A stretch of DNA of 64,000 nt from Candidatus Merdivicinus excrementipullorum (GTDB lineage: Bacteria > Bacillota > Clostridia > Oscillospirales > Ruminococcaceae). The DNA lies in NCBI GenBank assembly GCA_018716725.1, contig DVJP01000027.1, forward strand, positions 1-64,000, written 5' to 3'. Each line of letters opens with the position of its first letter. The stretch's first letter is position 1. A model generated the notes under the pieces. The model ran no database searches, was not told where the DNA came from, and saw nothing but the letters and a program-made list of their open reading frames with translations. A program made the translations under genes and the position numbers. Below, one piece after another: positions 53,556 through 61,961 of this stretch.

Positions 53556-56500
53556 TTAATACTCGTACAGCGCCACCGGTTCCGATTCTCCAATCTTCAT
53601 GGTATAGAACACCGAACGTTCCCGGTTATAAATAGGACGCCAGCCAAAGCTTTCCTCTGCCCGGACGCTCCATTCCACAGTAAAATACAGGTCGTCCCCG
53701 ATAATATCCAGATCGGAAACCAGGGCAATTTTATCTTCCGACCCTTGCGGATTATCCAGGAATTCAAAACCCGCCTCTTGGGGGATGAGGGTCTGGTAGC
53801 TGATTTGCCCTTCCTGATGCCGCAGGATCTCCCCATTGATGCAGACGAAGGAGCCGGGTTTGCTGATGCGGGAATCGCTTTGTGCTGCTGTCCAGGTTTC
53901 TTCCCCGGAATTTCTGATCATAACGTGGCATGACGTATAGGGGTAATCGTCCCAGAAGCCCACATACGAACCCATGGCGTCATCTGTTCCGATGTAATAG
54001 AGGCAGGTTTCCCCGCCGCTCTCCACCACCTGGAATTCCTCGGCCCCCAGCTGTCCGTATTCCACTATAACCTGGGTATTCGCTCCATCCGTATCCACGC
54101 AGTTGACGCCGCCTTCTTGGAAGAAAAACCCGGTTCCGGCGTAGCAGCCGTAGGAATAATAAATCCTGTCGCCCGCCTTGACCACTTGGCAGATATTGAA
54201 TCCCGCCGCAGCCCATTCCTCAGAACCGCTTACCCGGCTCAATTCCACAACCTCACTGCCGTCAACGGCCGCTTTCCATAAGGTAGCCTGGGGGACTTCC
54301 TGCCCGCCTGCGGTACTATAATAGCAGTATCCGTCCACTGTCCCCAAATAGGTCTGGCCCGTAGAATGGACTTGTTTCGTGGAGTGATCTTTGGCGTAAA
54401 GCAGGTACACGCCTCCGTTATAGCGCCCGATCAATGTACCGGCGCTGTCATCCGCCGCCCACGGTTCAAAATAGCCGTGATCTACCCGGCCGCTGCCATC
54501 CAGGTTTACGGAAAAGAGATCGGCCCCGTTTTCCTTCAGATAAATCCGGTCCCCCACAATGAAAATCGGCCCATACCCCTTTGCGCTCAAAAGGAGGTCC
54601 TCGCTTCCGTCCTCGTGACGGCAGATCAGCTGGTTCTCCGTCTGCCGATGGGGATAATAAGCGAATGTTCCGTTGGAATCAAAACTTTCGGTATTGTATT
54701 TCCAGTAATAAATGTTACCGCGGTAACGGACCACATTCCCGCCGTTATTTTCCGCACCGGTCCAGTCCAGCACAATGTCCTTTGTTTCCAAAGTTTTGCT
54801 TCCGTCGTCCAGCACAGCGGTGGTAAAACCGGACGCCCCGTCTTTTTCGGCGTAAATACCGTAGACGCCATAGGGGACTTCCGGCACTGTGAAAGCGCCT
54901 TCCGCGTTGGTTGTTCCGTTCCATTCTTCCTGGAACTCATGGTTCAGCCAGCGGTAAAAGGTGACGGCCGCGCCTTCCGTTTCGTTCAGGTCCTGGTCCA
55001 GAACCTTGCCCTGGACCGCTCCATGACCGGCGAATACACGGTTTGCGCTGTCGTTCAGGTAACTGTACCGAAGGGGCCGTTCAGATAAAGCCGCCCGGTA
55101 ATCCTGGTAGTCCTGCTGCTCCGTGTACACGGAGGTTCTGATATAATCGTCCACGGAGCGGAGCACATAGCCGGATACGTTCCCCAGAGTCCCAAAAGAA
55201 TACTCATTGGCAGGGGTCCCCATAACTTCCGCCAGCTGTTCCAAAAACGCAATGGAAAGACCGATATCCAAATTCTCCCTGCAGCCGATAAAAGCAGAAG
55301 CGCCGTGGCGGTGCAAAAGCTGAACCATCTGGTCGTCGGACTTGGCCTTGCACACCGCAAAATACAAAATGGTGTTGTCAAACACCTGATCGCTCAAGGC
55401 ACATTCCAGATAACTGCTGGTCATATTCAAGTGATAGGCAGCGTGGCCTGTGGGGTCAATCGTGACGTCCACGATCCAGCGGATGCTTCCAGTATCATCA
55501 ATCATCCCCCAGACATTGCTGTAATAGCCGTCTTCCAAAGGGGTGATAGCCTGATGCAGCTGCGTATAGTCCAGCAGGTCCATGAGTTCCCATATCTGGG
55601 CTTTGGTTCTTTCTCCCATGGCCATGAAAAGCATATCGCTTCCGTCTTTCCGCTCTATTAAGCCGCCGTGGGTATTGAGCACCGTCATGCCATAACTTGT
55701 AAATTCGCCGTTTACCAGTTTATTAATGGCATCTTCGGACTCAGACCAGGTTAAGATTCCGCCTACCCGTTCTACCAGCTTATCCTCGCTTTCCCGGAAA
55801 AATCTGCCGAAACGCTGTACGGCTTCATCATTCGAATAAGGGCTTAGATGCAGGATATGCGAATTTGTCCGGGGGATTTCACTGGGGATATAAAGCTCCT
55901 CGGTGGATTGTCCCTCCTGATAGGCTGCAAACGCTTGGTCTTCATTCACATAGCCGAAGGTATTGGGGGAAGTGCGGTTCAGGCCGTAGCTCCCAATTAA
56001 GCTGTCCGTTGTTGCAAATAACAGGCCGTTTCCCGCCGGTTTCACCGCCTGCACCCGTTCATCCGCCTCTAACCAGGCGGAAATATCTTCCAAGGCATCC
56101 TCCGAAAATGGGTCTTCAAAACCGGCTTGCTCCGTATAATCCCCTAAATCCGTGCATACCTCCAGCAACCGGCCGGCCATCTCCTCTGTGATCTCTGGAA
56201 TTACATAGAAGGAAACCGGCGCGCTGATTTCTTCTCCTGCAGATGCCTGCAATTGCCCATAACGGGGCGTTTCCTCAAAAATTTCGACGGTTGTTTGCAG
56301 CTGGCCGCTGCCGTCATTTTCCAATACCGCCAGTTCCATCCCTTGGTCGTCCGTAATCGTCACCGGCCCGGTCACATCTTCCTGACACAAAACCGTCAGT
56401 TCTGTGTTCCCCGGTATCCCAACCTGGAACTCATTCTGGGCGGCAAAAAGGATCACGGCGTCCTGCTCCACCTCTCCATCCTCATCCTGAACGACAGCGG

Positions 56501-56624
56501 ATACCGGTAACCGCGGCGACCAAAATGCTTCCCACAGGCTTTTTCCAGCCCAAAATCCCGCGCCGATTAGGAGTATTAGAACTAGCAGAATCACCCAATG
56601 CTTTCTATGTTTTTTCTTTTCCAT
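53556..56624 (-). CDS. Large membrane-anchored protein with caspase-like core and beta-propeller-like tail
   Basis: This 1022-residue protein has an N-terminal membrane anchor (about residues 10-27) and is otherwise extracytoplasmic. Residues about 200-500 look like a clan CD (caspase/gingipain/CHAT-like) domain: a strand ending in LNTHGG (His319), then ILYFAVCKAKSDD (Cys425), then HGASAFIGCREN. Residues about 535-610 resemble a carboxypeptidase-regulatory or SpaA-like beta domain (AVQGKVLDQDLNETEGAAV, FTVPEVPYGVYGIYAEKDG). From about 628 (GNVVRYRGNIYYWKY) to the end the repeats resemble DUF5050-type beta-propeller units. It leads an operon with a lipoprotein and a DUF4214 protein. Protease activity is inference. 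Confidence 0.75.
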   Translation of the reverse strand: MEKKKHRKHWVILLVLILLIGAGFWAGKSLWEAFWSPRLPVSAVVQDEDGEVEQDAVILFAAQNEFQVGIPGNTELTVLCQEDVTGPVTITDDQGMELAVLENDGSGQLQTTVEIFEETPRYGQLQASAGEEISAPVSFYVIPEITEEMAGRLLEVCTDLGDYTEQAGFEDPFSEDALEDISAWLEADERVQAVKPAGNGLLFATTDSLIGSYGLNRTSPNTFGYVNEDQAFAAYQEGQSTEELYIPSEIPRTNSHILHLSPYSNDEAVQRFGRFFRESEDKLVERVGGILTWSESEDAINKLVNGEFTSYGMTVLNTHGGLIERKDGSDMLFMAMGERTKAQIWELMDLLDYTQLHQAITPLEDGYYSNVWGMIDDTGSIRWIVDVTIDPTGHAAYHLNMTSSYLECALSDQVFDNTILYFAVCKAKSDDQMVQLLHRHGASAFIGCRENLDIGLSIAFLEQLAEVMGTPANEYSFGTLGNVSGYVLRSVDDYIRTSVYTEQQDYQDYRAALSERPLRYSYLNDSANRVFAGHGAVQGKVLDQDLNETEGAAVTFYRWLNHEFQEEWNGTTNAEGAFTVPEVPYGVYGIYAEKDGASGFTTAVLDDGSKTLETKDIVLDWTGAENNGGNVVRYRGNIYYWKYNTESFDSNGTFAYYPHRQTENQLICRHEDGSEDLLLSAKGYGPIFIVGDRIYLKENGADLFSVNLDGSGRVDHGYFEPWAADDSAGTLIGRYNGGVYLLYAKDHSTKQVHSTGQTYLGTVDGYCYYSTAGGQEVPQATLWKAAVDGSEVVELSRVSGSEEWAAAGFNICQVVKAGDRIYYSYGCYAGTGFFFQEGGVNCVDTDGANTQVIVEYGQLGAEEFQVVESGGETCLYYIGTDDAMGSYVGFWDDYPYTSCHVMIRNSGEETWTAAQSDSRISKPGSFVCINGEILRHQEGQISYQTLIPQEAGFEFLDNPQGSEDKIALVSDLDIIGDDLYFTVEWSVRAEESFGWRPIYNRERSVFYTMKIGESEPVALYEY

Positions 56625-56644
56625 TTCAATCCCCTTTCTCCTAA

Positions 56645-56659
56645 TTCATTGACAATGAA
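56645..56659. promoter_or_regulatory. Perfect 15-base palindrome before the caspase-like gene
   Basis: TTCATTG-A-CAATGAA lies 21-35 bases upstream of the start codon, in the 5' leader. It could be an operator or form a small mRNA hairpin near the AGAAAGGGG ribosome site. Confidence 0.5.
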
Positions 56660-56987
56660 AATGTTTTCTTTTTTCACATTCACCTACCTCAATTTTCCAT
56701 ATAGAGCGATTTCAATATCAGGGGGATTTTGACTTGTCTTATATTTACTGTGAATTATGTAAATCTCTCAACGCAATATCGCGCCAATAATTAAATTAAT
56801 TATACATCTACTAATGCGTTTAAGTCAATACCGCCATTACTTAAATCAATGGCAGTTCGTATATTTTACAAAAGATAAAAAGATAGCGAATAGAAATATC
56901 CTGTGTTAGGGCAGAGTTGCCAAGGCAAAACCCAAAAGGCAGATGTGATTTTCACTTCCCACACGCGGACATTGTTGGGGCAATTGG

Positions 56988-57014
56988 AAAAAGCCGCCCC
57001 ATTGGGACGGCTTT
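56988..57014 (-). terminator. Terminator of the DUF134-NifX gene
   Basis: AAAAGCCG and CGGCTTTT arms, extended by CCC/GGG pairing around an ATT loop, form a hairpin that on the minus strand is followed by TTTTTCC, 67 bases past the stop codon. Confidence 0.75.
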
Positions 57015-57080
57015 TCTATTCTTGCCTTATTTTAAGGAACAGGTTTTGCGGTTTGCAATTCCGTGATGTTATCAGATTTG

Positions 57081-57860
57081 TCAGTGATTTCCGCAATGGC
57101 CATGGCCGCAGCCATGATCGCCGCAGATATGGGATTTTCCTCCATGTTCGTGATCGTGGTGTTCGCAATGCACATTAGGATTGAAAGCAAGATTGCCGGA
57201 AAGGAAAGCGTTTACTGCCTCATCAGCGTTGCCGCTGACACCTCCGTAAAGCTTGATTCCGTTTTCTGCCAGCGCTGCTTGCGCGCCGCCGCCGATGCCG
57301 CCGCAAATGAGTACGTCTGCTTTTACTGCGGAGAGTATGCCGGCAAGCGCGCCGTGTCCGGAGCCATTGGCGCCGATAAGCTCTGATTTCAGAACCTTTC
57401 CGTCTTCAATATCATATAATTTGAACTGCTGGGTATGGCCAAAATGCTGGAAGATATTCCCGTTTTCATAAGTTACTGCGATTCTCATAATATCCGCTCC
57501 TTTTTCTGTTTTGTATTCTTTTTGGATTTGCCGCTTTATACAATCTTTTTTATAGCAAAAAGCTGCGCTGCCGTTGCAAAGACTAAAGTCGCCGCCCTCA
57601 ATTTTAAGGGAGCAGCCAAGTACAAGGGCATCTGCTATCTTTTTCCTTGCGGTTTCATATATTTTCTGTGCAGTCGTTCGCCCTACGCCCAGCTGTGCTC
57701 CGCATTCTTCCTGGCTTAGCCCTTCTTTGTCAATCAGCCGTATTGTTTCAAATTCATCAACTGTCAAAACAATCGGATCGCCGCTTGTTTCTCCCATCGG
57801 CATAAACTCAAGAATTTCGGGGAAACAGCACACGCGTCGGCATTTCGTCGGCCTTGGCAT
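57081..57860 (-). CDS. DUF134-NifX/NifB-like fusion protein with metal-binding tail
   Basis: This 259-residue protein fuses an N-terminal DUF134 DNA-binding-like domain (PRPTKCRRVCCFPEILEFMP, then SQEECGAQLGVGRTTAQKIY helix-turn-helix) to a C-terminal dinitrogenase Fe-Mo cofactor (NifX-type) domain (ITYENGNIFQHFGHTQQFKLY-like core, VLICGGIGGGAQAALAENGI) and ends in a tail very rich in His, Cys and Gly. No nif genes are near, so it is unlikely to serve nitrogenase; such proteins are common in anaerobic Firmicutes and may handle Fe-S or other metals. The ATG at 57860 has GAGGTGATGAA upstream. Confidence 0.9.
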   Translation of the reverse strand: MPRPTKCRRVCCFPEILEFMPMGETSGDPIVLTVDEFETIRLIDKEGLSQEECGAQLGVGRTTAQKIYETARKKIADALVLGCSLKIEGGDFSLCNGSAAFCYKKDCIKRQIQKEYKTEKGADIMRIAVTYENGNIFQHFGHTQQFKLYDIEDGKVLKSELIGANGSGHGALAGILSAVKADVLICGGIGGGAQAALAENGIKLYGGVSGNADEAVNAFLSGNLAFNPNVHCEHHDHEHGGKSHICGDHGCGHGHCGNH

Positions 57861-58209
57861 TTCATCACCTCGTTCTATATTATAGCATTGTTTCCGGCAT
57901 ATGTCAATAATGCTGTTGGCTTTCGCCCGGCAAGTTTACAGTTTATCTATTTTCCAAAGCTGCTGGATGTCGTATAATAAAATTATCGCGGAGTCCTGAT
58001 TTTTGGGGGAGAAATATCCTATGGCAGCCGGCAGGAAAGAAATAATAAATCAGAAGCAGGCATGCGGAACTTGGAATCGATAAAAGGAAGAAAAGGCGGA
58101 AGGAAGCTGCAGCGCAACGTTAAAGGACGCGCTGCTGGATTTGCCTCATCCATCAGCTGCTGATACGGAATACGAATACCGCTGTTATGGAACGGAAAGG
58201 ATGGCTGAT
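57861..58209. other. Gap between DUF134-NifX and sulfatase genes
   Basis: About 350 bases without a convincing gene. The long in-frame extension of the sulfatase to 58141 has no ribosome site and no family similarity. No clear promoter with standard spacing was found. Confidence 0.45.
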
Positions 58210-59715
58210 ATGAAAAAACCAAACCTCGTTTATATTCTGGCCGATGATATGGGATATGGGGATGTTTCCTGTTTAAACCCGGAATCCGCCTTTCAGACCC
58301 CCAATTTTGACCGTTTAGGGAGGGAAGGCATGATTTTTACCGACGCCCATGCCACATCCTCCCTTTGCACCCCGTCCCGCTATGGGATTTTGACCGGCCG
58401 CTACAATTGGCGCAGCGCCTTAAAATCCGGGGTGCTAGTAGGGTATTCCGCCCCGCTGATTGAGGAAGGCCGCAAAACCCTGGGGAACCTCCTTCAGGAA
58501 AACGGCTATACTACTGCCTGTGTGGGCAAGTGGCATCTGGGAATGGGCTGGCGGCGAAAAGACGGGAGCCTTTTAGGGGACTGGAACGAATTTAACCGCT
58601 GTCCGGATGTGGACTATGAAGCCTCCCTTGCCGGTTCCCCTGTGACCAAGGGATTCGACTATTTTTATGGGATCAGCGCGTCCCTGGATATGCCGCCCTA
58701 TGTGTACATTGAAAACGACCGGCCTACCTTTGCCCCGGATCATGAATATCCGGGCGTTATGCCGGACGGTTCCGGCAGGCCTGTCCCGGGACTTTCCCGG
58801 CCCGGCCCCTGCGCCCCGGATTTCCGCCATGAGGATGTCCTGCCCCATTTGACGGAAAAAGCCCTGGAAAAAATCGGCGAATATAAGGACCGTCCTTTTT
58901 TCCTGTATTTCGCCCTGCCCGCCCCTCATACCCCCATTCTGCCTTCCCCGGAATTTCTGGGAAAATCCGGCGCCAATGTGTACGGGGATTTCTGCCTGAT
59001 GTGCGACGATGCGGTGGGGCAAATCCTCCGGAAATTGGAGGAGGAAGGGATTGCGGAGAACACCATTGTGGCGTACGCTTCTGACAACGGCTGCGCCCCT
59101 CACGCGGATTTTGCGGCGCTGGCGGAAAAGGGCCACAACCCGTCCTACCACTTCCGGGGGCATAAGGCGGACATTTATGAGGGCGGGCACCGCGTTCCGT
59201 TTTTGGTCCGCTGGCCCGCTGGAATCCGGGCTGGGCAGACATGCGGCGAAACCGTCTGCCTGTGCGATATAATGGCCACCATGGCGGAGGTTTTGGGCGT
59301 ATCCCTGCCGGATAATATGGGGGAGGACAGCGTAAGTCTCCTGCCCCTGTGGCAGGAGAGAAAATTGGACCATCCTGTGCGGGAAGCCACCGTCCACCAA
59401 AGCGACGACGGCTCCCTGTCCATCCGGAAAGGGCGGTATAAGCTGGAAATGTGCCCCGGTTCCGGCGGCTGGAGCTATCCGCGGCCCAATACCCCGGAAA
59501 GCGAAGGGCTTTATCCCTTCCAGCTTTATGATTTGGAGGCCGATGTGGGGGAGCGCCGGAACCTGGCGGAAGAGCGGCCGGAAATTGTCCGGGAGATGGC
59601 GGCGCTGCTGGCCCGGTATGTAAAAGAAGGCCGGAGCACGCCCGGTAAGCCGCAAAAAAATGACGGCGCGCCTATCTGGGAAACCGTCCAATGGCTGAAT
59701 GAACAAGTCCCGTGA
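58210..59715 (+). CDS. Sulfatase (type I, cysteine)
   Basis: This 501-residue sulfatase has the metal-binding Asp pair (ADDMGYGD, D12-D13), the formylglycine site C53-T-P-S-R followed by LTGR and the second-half motifs EGGHRVPFLVRWP and SDNGCAPHADF. Cys53 must be oxidised to formylglycine by an anSME-type maturase, which is not in this window. There is no signal peptide, so it should desulfate imported or intracellular sugars. The ATG at 58210 has GAAAGG nine bases upstream. Its place next to an AraC regulator and URO-D genes suggests a substrate that is both sulfated and methylated. Confidence 0.92.
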   Translation: MKKPNLVYILADDMGYGDVSCLNPESAFQTPNFDRLGREGMIFTDAHATSSLCTPSRYGILTGRYNWRSALKSGVLVGYSAPLIEEGRKTLGNLLQENGYTTACVGKWHLGMGWRRKDGSLLGDWNEFNRCPDVDYEASLAGSPVTKGFDYFYGISASLDMPPYVYIENDRPTFAPDHEYPGVMPDGSGRPVPGLSRPGPCAPDFRHEDVLPHLTEKALEKIGEYKDRPFFLYFALPAPHTPILPSPEFLGKSGANVYGDFCLMCDDAVGQILRKLEEEGIAENTIVAYASDNGCAPHADFAALAEKGHNPSYHFRGHKADIYEGGHRVPFLVRWPAGIRAGQTCGETVCLCDIMATMAEVLGVSLPDNMGEDSVSLLPLWQERKLDHPVREATVHQSDDGSLSIRKGRYKLEMCPGSGGWSYPRPNTPESEGLYPFQLYDLEADVGERRNLAEERPEIVREMAALLARYVKEGRSTPGKPQKNDGAPIWETVQWLNEQVP

Positions 59716-59761
59716 ATTTGCCTGGGGAACATATAGTATTCGAAGAATTGCCCATAAGAAG

Positions 59762-59797
59762 AAGCCTGCTGTCCGATGTTTGCGGAAGCAGGCTTTT
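59762..59797 (+). terminator. Terminator of the sulfatase gene
   Basis: AAGCCTGCT and AGCAGGCTT arms enclose a loop and are followed by TTTATTT, between the sulfatase gene and the convergent AraC gene. Confidence 0.82.
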
Positions 59798-59892
59798 ATT
59801 TAGGGTGTTAAATCGGGTAATTTTTCATCCAGCTGCAGTTTTTCCACTAAGGAGGATGGCATTGATAAAACTTTATTGCATGGGGCTGAATG

Positions 59893-60759
59893 TTATATCT
59901 GATTTCCGTAGGCAAGAATGCGGTATTGGTTGGGGGACATTCCTTCTTTTCGGAAAAAGGTTCGGCACAAATGGGGCGAGTCAAAAAAGCCGGTTTTATC
60001 GGCGATGCTTTCCAGCGTTTCATCGGTATAGGAAAGATAAGCCTTAGCGGCGTTAATCCGGCAGCGGCAAAGGTATTCGGTGATGGTGACGCCGGTATTT
60101 TTCTTAAACAGGGCGCTCAAATAGGAAGGGTCCCGGTAAAAAACTTCGGACAGCTGGGACAGGGTGATTTTTTCGGCGTAATGCATTTCTAAGTATTCCT
60201 TCATTCGTACGGCCACCGGCGCCTGCTTTTTTTCCATAGGCCCCGTGTTGTCTTTTAAAATTCCTTCCAGCAGCCGCCGGATATGCGATACGTTTTCCGC
60301 AATATTTTCCTGCATCAGCTGCCCGATTTTTTGCGCCAGCACCCGGGAAATCTGGTTTTTTGGCTGAAATACCAGCTCCGTTTGAATGGGGGCGGGCCGA
60401 TAATGGAAGCTGCTGGGGGAGGATTCCCAATTTGGGAAAAAAAGCCCGCTGATCAGGGTGTTTTCCGTGTCCGTCCGATGAGAAGCGGGGGTTCCGGTAA
60501 CCTGGGCAAAGGCGGAAAAATGGCTGCACCACAGGGATAAGGGAAGCTCCCGGGAACGGAATGCGTGGGTAAGCCCCGGGGGGATCAGGATAAAGCTGCC
60601 CGCTTCAAAAGGACGGCTCTTCCCGCCGGCGGCGATAACCCCGTTTCCAGACAATATGTAGATCAATTCATAGTCTGCCAAAGCACGCGGTTCTACCTGC
60701 CAATTTTCACAAAAACGATTGTAGGCCATATAGTGAAGCTCTATTAACAGCGGTTCCAT
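59893..60759 (-). CDS. AraC family regulator
   Basis: This 288-residue regulator has an N-terminal cupin sensor (ALADYELIYILSGNG, then FEAGSFILIPPGLTHAFRSR) and a C-terminal AraC DNA-binding pair (KITLSQLSEVFYRDPSYLSA, then LESIADKTGFFDSPHLCRTF). The AAAGGAG site fixes the ATG at 60759. It is divergent from the URO-D gene at 60875, so it probably activates that unit and perhaps the sulfatase, in response to a sugar. Confidence 0.94.
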   Translation of the reverse strand: MEPLLIELHYMAYNRFCENWQVEPRALADYELIYILSGNGVIAAGGKSRPFEAGSFILIPPGLTHAFRSRELPLSLWCSHFSAFAQVTGTPASHRTDTENTLISGLFFPNWESSPSSFHYRPAPIQTELVFQPKNQISRVLAQKIGQLMQENIAENVSHIRRLLEGILKDNTGPMEKKQAPVAVRMKEYLEMHYAEKITLSQLSEVFYRDPSYLSALFKKNTGVTITEYLCRCRINAAKAYLSYTDETLESIADKTGFFDSPHLCRTFFRKEGMSPNQYRILAYGNQI

Positions 60760-60816
60760 ACCGTCCTCTCCTTTAAACAAACACAATATGATACAATTTA
60801 TTCTAAAGCATATCCA

Positions 60817-60845
60817 TTGTTCTTGTCAAATAAAAAAGTTATACT
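60817..60845 (+). promoter_or_regulatory. Promoter of the second URO-D unit
   Basis: TTGTTC (60817-60822) and TATACT (60840-60845) are separated by 17 bases, 30 bases before the start codon and just downstream of the divergent AraC start. The weak -35 fits activation by AraC. Confidence 0.6.
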
Positions 60846-60874
60846 GAAAAAAACGAAAATAGGCGGTGAAAATA

Positions 60875-61882
60875 ATGCAGACATCTTATGAAGTCGTAAA
60901 AAATGCTCTGAACTTTACAGGCCCTGACCGGCTTCCCATGGATTACCCCATATATGGCGACAGCGATTTCCGCTGGGTGGGCTGGAACCAAATCGGCACC
61001 GGCGGCAATTCCCAGGGCAATACGCTGGATGAATGGGGATGCACCTGGTCCCGGTCGGAAGTGGAGAACATGGGACTGGTTACGGGCCATCCCATTGACG
61101 ATTGGGCAAAGCTGGACTCCTACCGCTGGCTGGACCCGGACGACCCGGCCCTTTATGAGGGGATGGAGAAGCGGTTTGAGGGCTGCGAGGGCAAATATAT
61201 CTTTACCGGGATTTTTGCCCTTTTGTTTGAACGGCTGCACCATCTGCACGGCTTTGAGAATACGCTGGTGGACCTGTATCTGGAACCGGAAAAAATCGAG
61301 TACCTTTTGGACCGCATTATGGAAATTGACATCCGGATTATCGAAAATATTTCCAGCCGGTTTCCCGGCCGGATCCACGGCCTCAATTTCAGCGAGGACT
61401 GGGGGACCGAACGGAGCACCTTTATCAGCGTCCCTCTATTCGATCAGATGTTTAAGCCCCGCTATCAGAAGATTTTCGACGCCTGCCGGGAAGCCGGCTG
61501 GGATGTGTGGATGCACTCTTGCGGAAAGATCAATGATTTTATCCCCTCCCTTATCGATGTGGGGGTCAGTTCCCTCAATATGTTCCAGCCCAATGTAAAC
61601 GGCATCGAGGAAATCGGGCGGCAGTTTGCCGGCAAAATCTGCTTCCACACCTGCTGCGACATTCAGACCACCCTGGTTTCCGGCACAGACGAGGAGATTG
61701 AAGCGGAGGCGGAGAAGCTTGTCCGGCTTTGGGGCACCCCCAAGGGAGGCTTTGTAGCCATTGATTACGGGGATTTTCGGGCAATCGGTTCCACCGATCA
61801 CAAGAAGCGGGTGATGTATGAAGCGTTTTTAAAAAGCGACCCTACCGCCGGTAAATCCTGTAATAATCGAAAGAAATCTTAA
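60875..61882 (+). CDS. URO-D/MtaA-type methyltransferase-like protein (335 residues)
   Basis: This is the first gene of the second module. It has the zinc-type motif H214-S-C216-G, followed by the usual C-terminal barrel strands (CFHTCCDIQTTLVSG), and Asp298-Tyr-Gly at the distal ligand position where classical methyltransferases have Cys. The N-terminal half of the URO-D fusion protein (26144-29608) appears to be its closest relative in the window, sharing the DEWGxxW segment and the C-x-DIQTT strand. The AGGCGG site favours the ATG at 60875 over a GTG at 60866. Confidence 0.88.
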   Translation: MQTSYEVVKNALNFTGPDRLPMDYPIYGDSDFRWVGWNQIGTGGNSQGNTLDEWGCTWSRSEVENMGLVTGHPIDDWAKLDSYRWLDPDDPALYEGMEKRFEGCEGKYIFTGIFALLFERLHHLHGFENTLVDLYLEPEKIEYLLDRIMEIDIRIIENISSRFPGRIHGLNFSEDWGTERSTFISVPLFDQMFKPRYQKIFDACREAGWDVWMHSCGKINDFIPSLIDVGVSSLNMFQPNVNGIEEIGRQFAGKICFHTCCDIQTTLVSGTDEEIEAEAEKLVRLWGTPKGGFVAIDYGDFRAIGSTDHKKRVMYEAFLKSDPTAGKSCNNRKKS

Positions 61883-61961
61883 TTTTTTGATATGGATTTT
61901 ATGGAATTTTTCTGATAATATATACTTAATCCTAATGTTTGTTCAAAAGGAGCGGATCATA

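Larger units (their letters stand above)
56625..57080. other. AT-rich gap upstream of the caspase-like gene
   Basis: About 450 bases hold no gene I can support. The part near 56640-56880 is very AT-rich with a 15-base palindrome (listed separately) and several partial repeats of TTAAATCAAT type. The terminator of the DUF134 gene is at 56988-57014. Confidence 0.55.
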
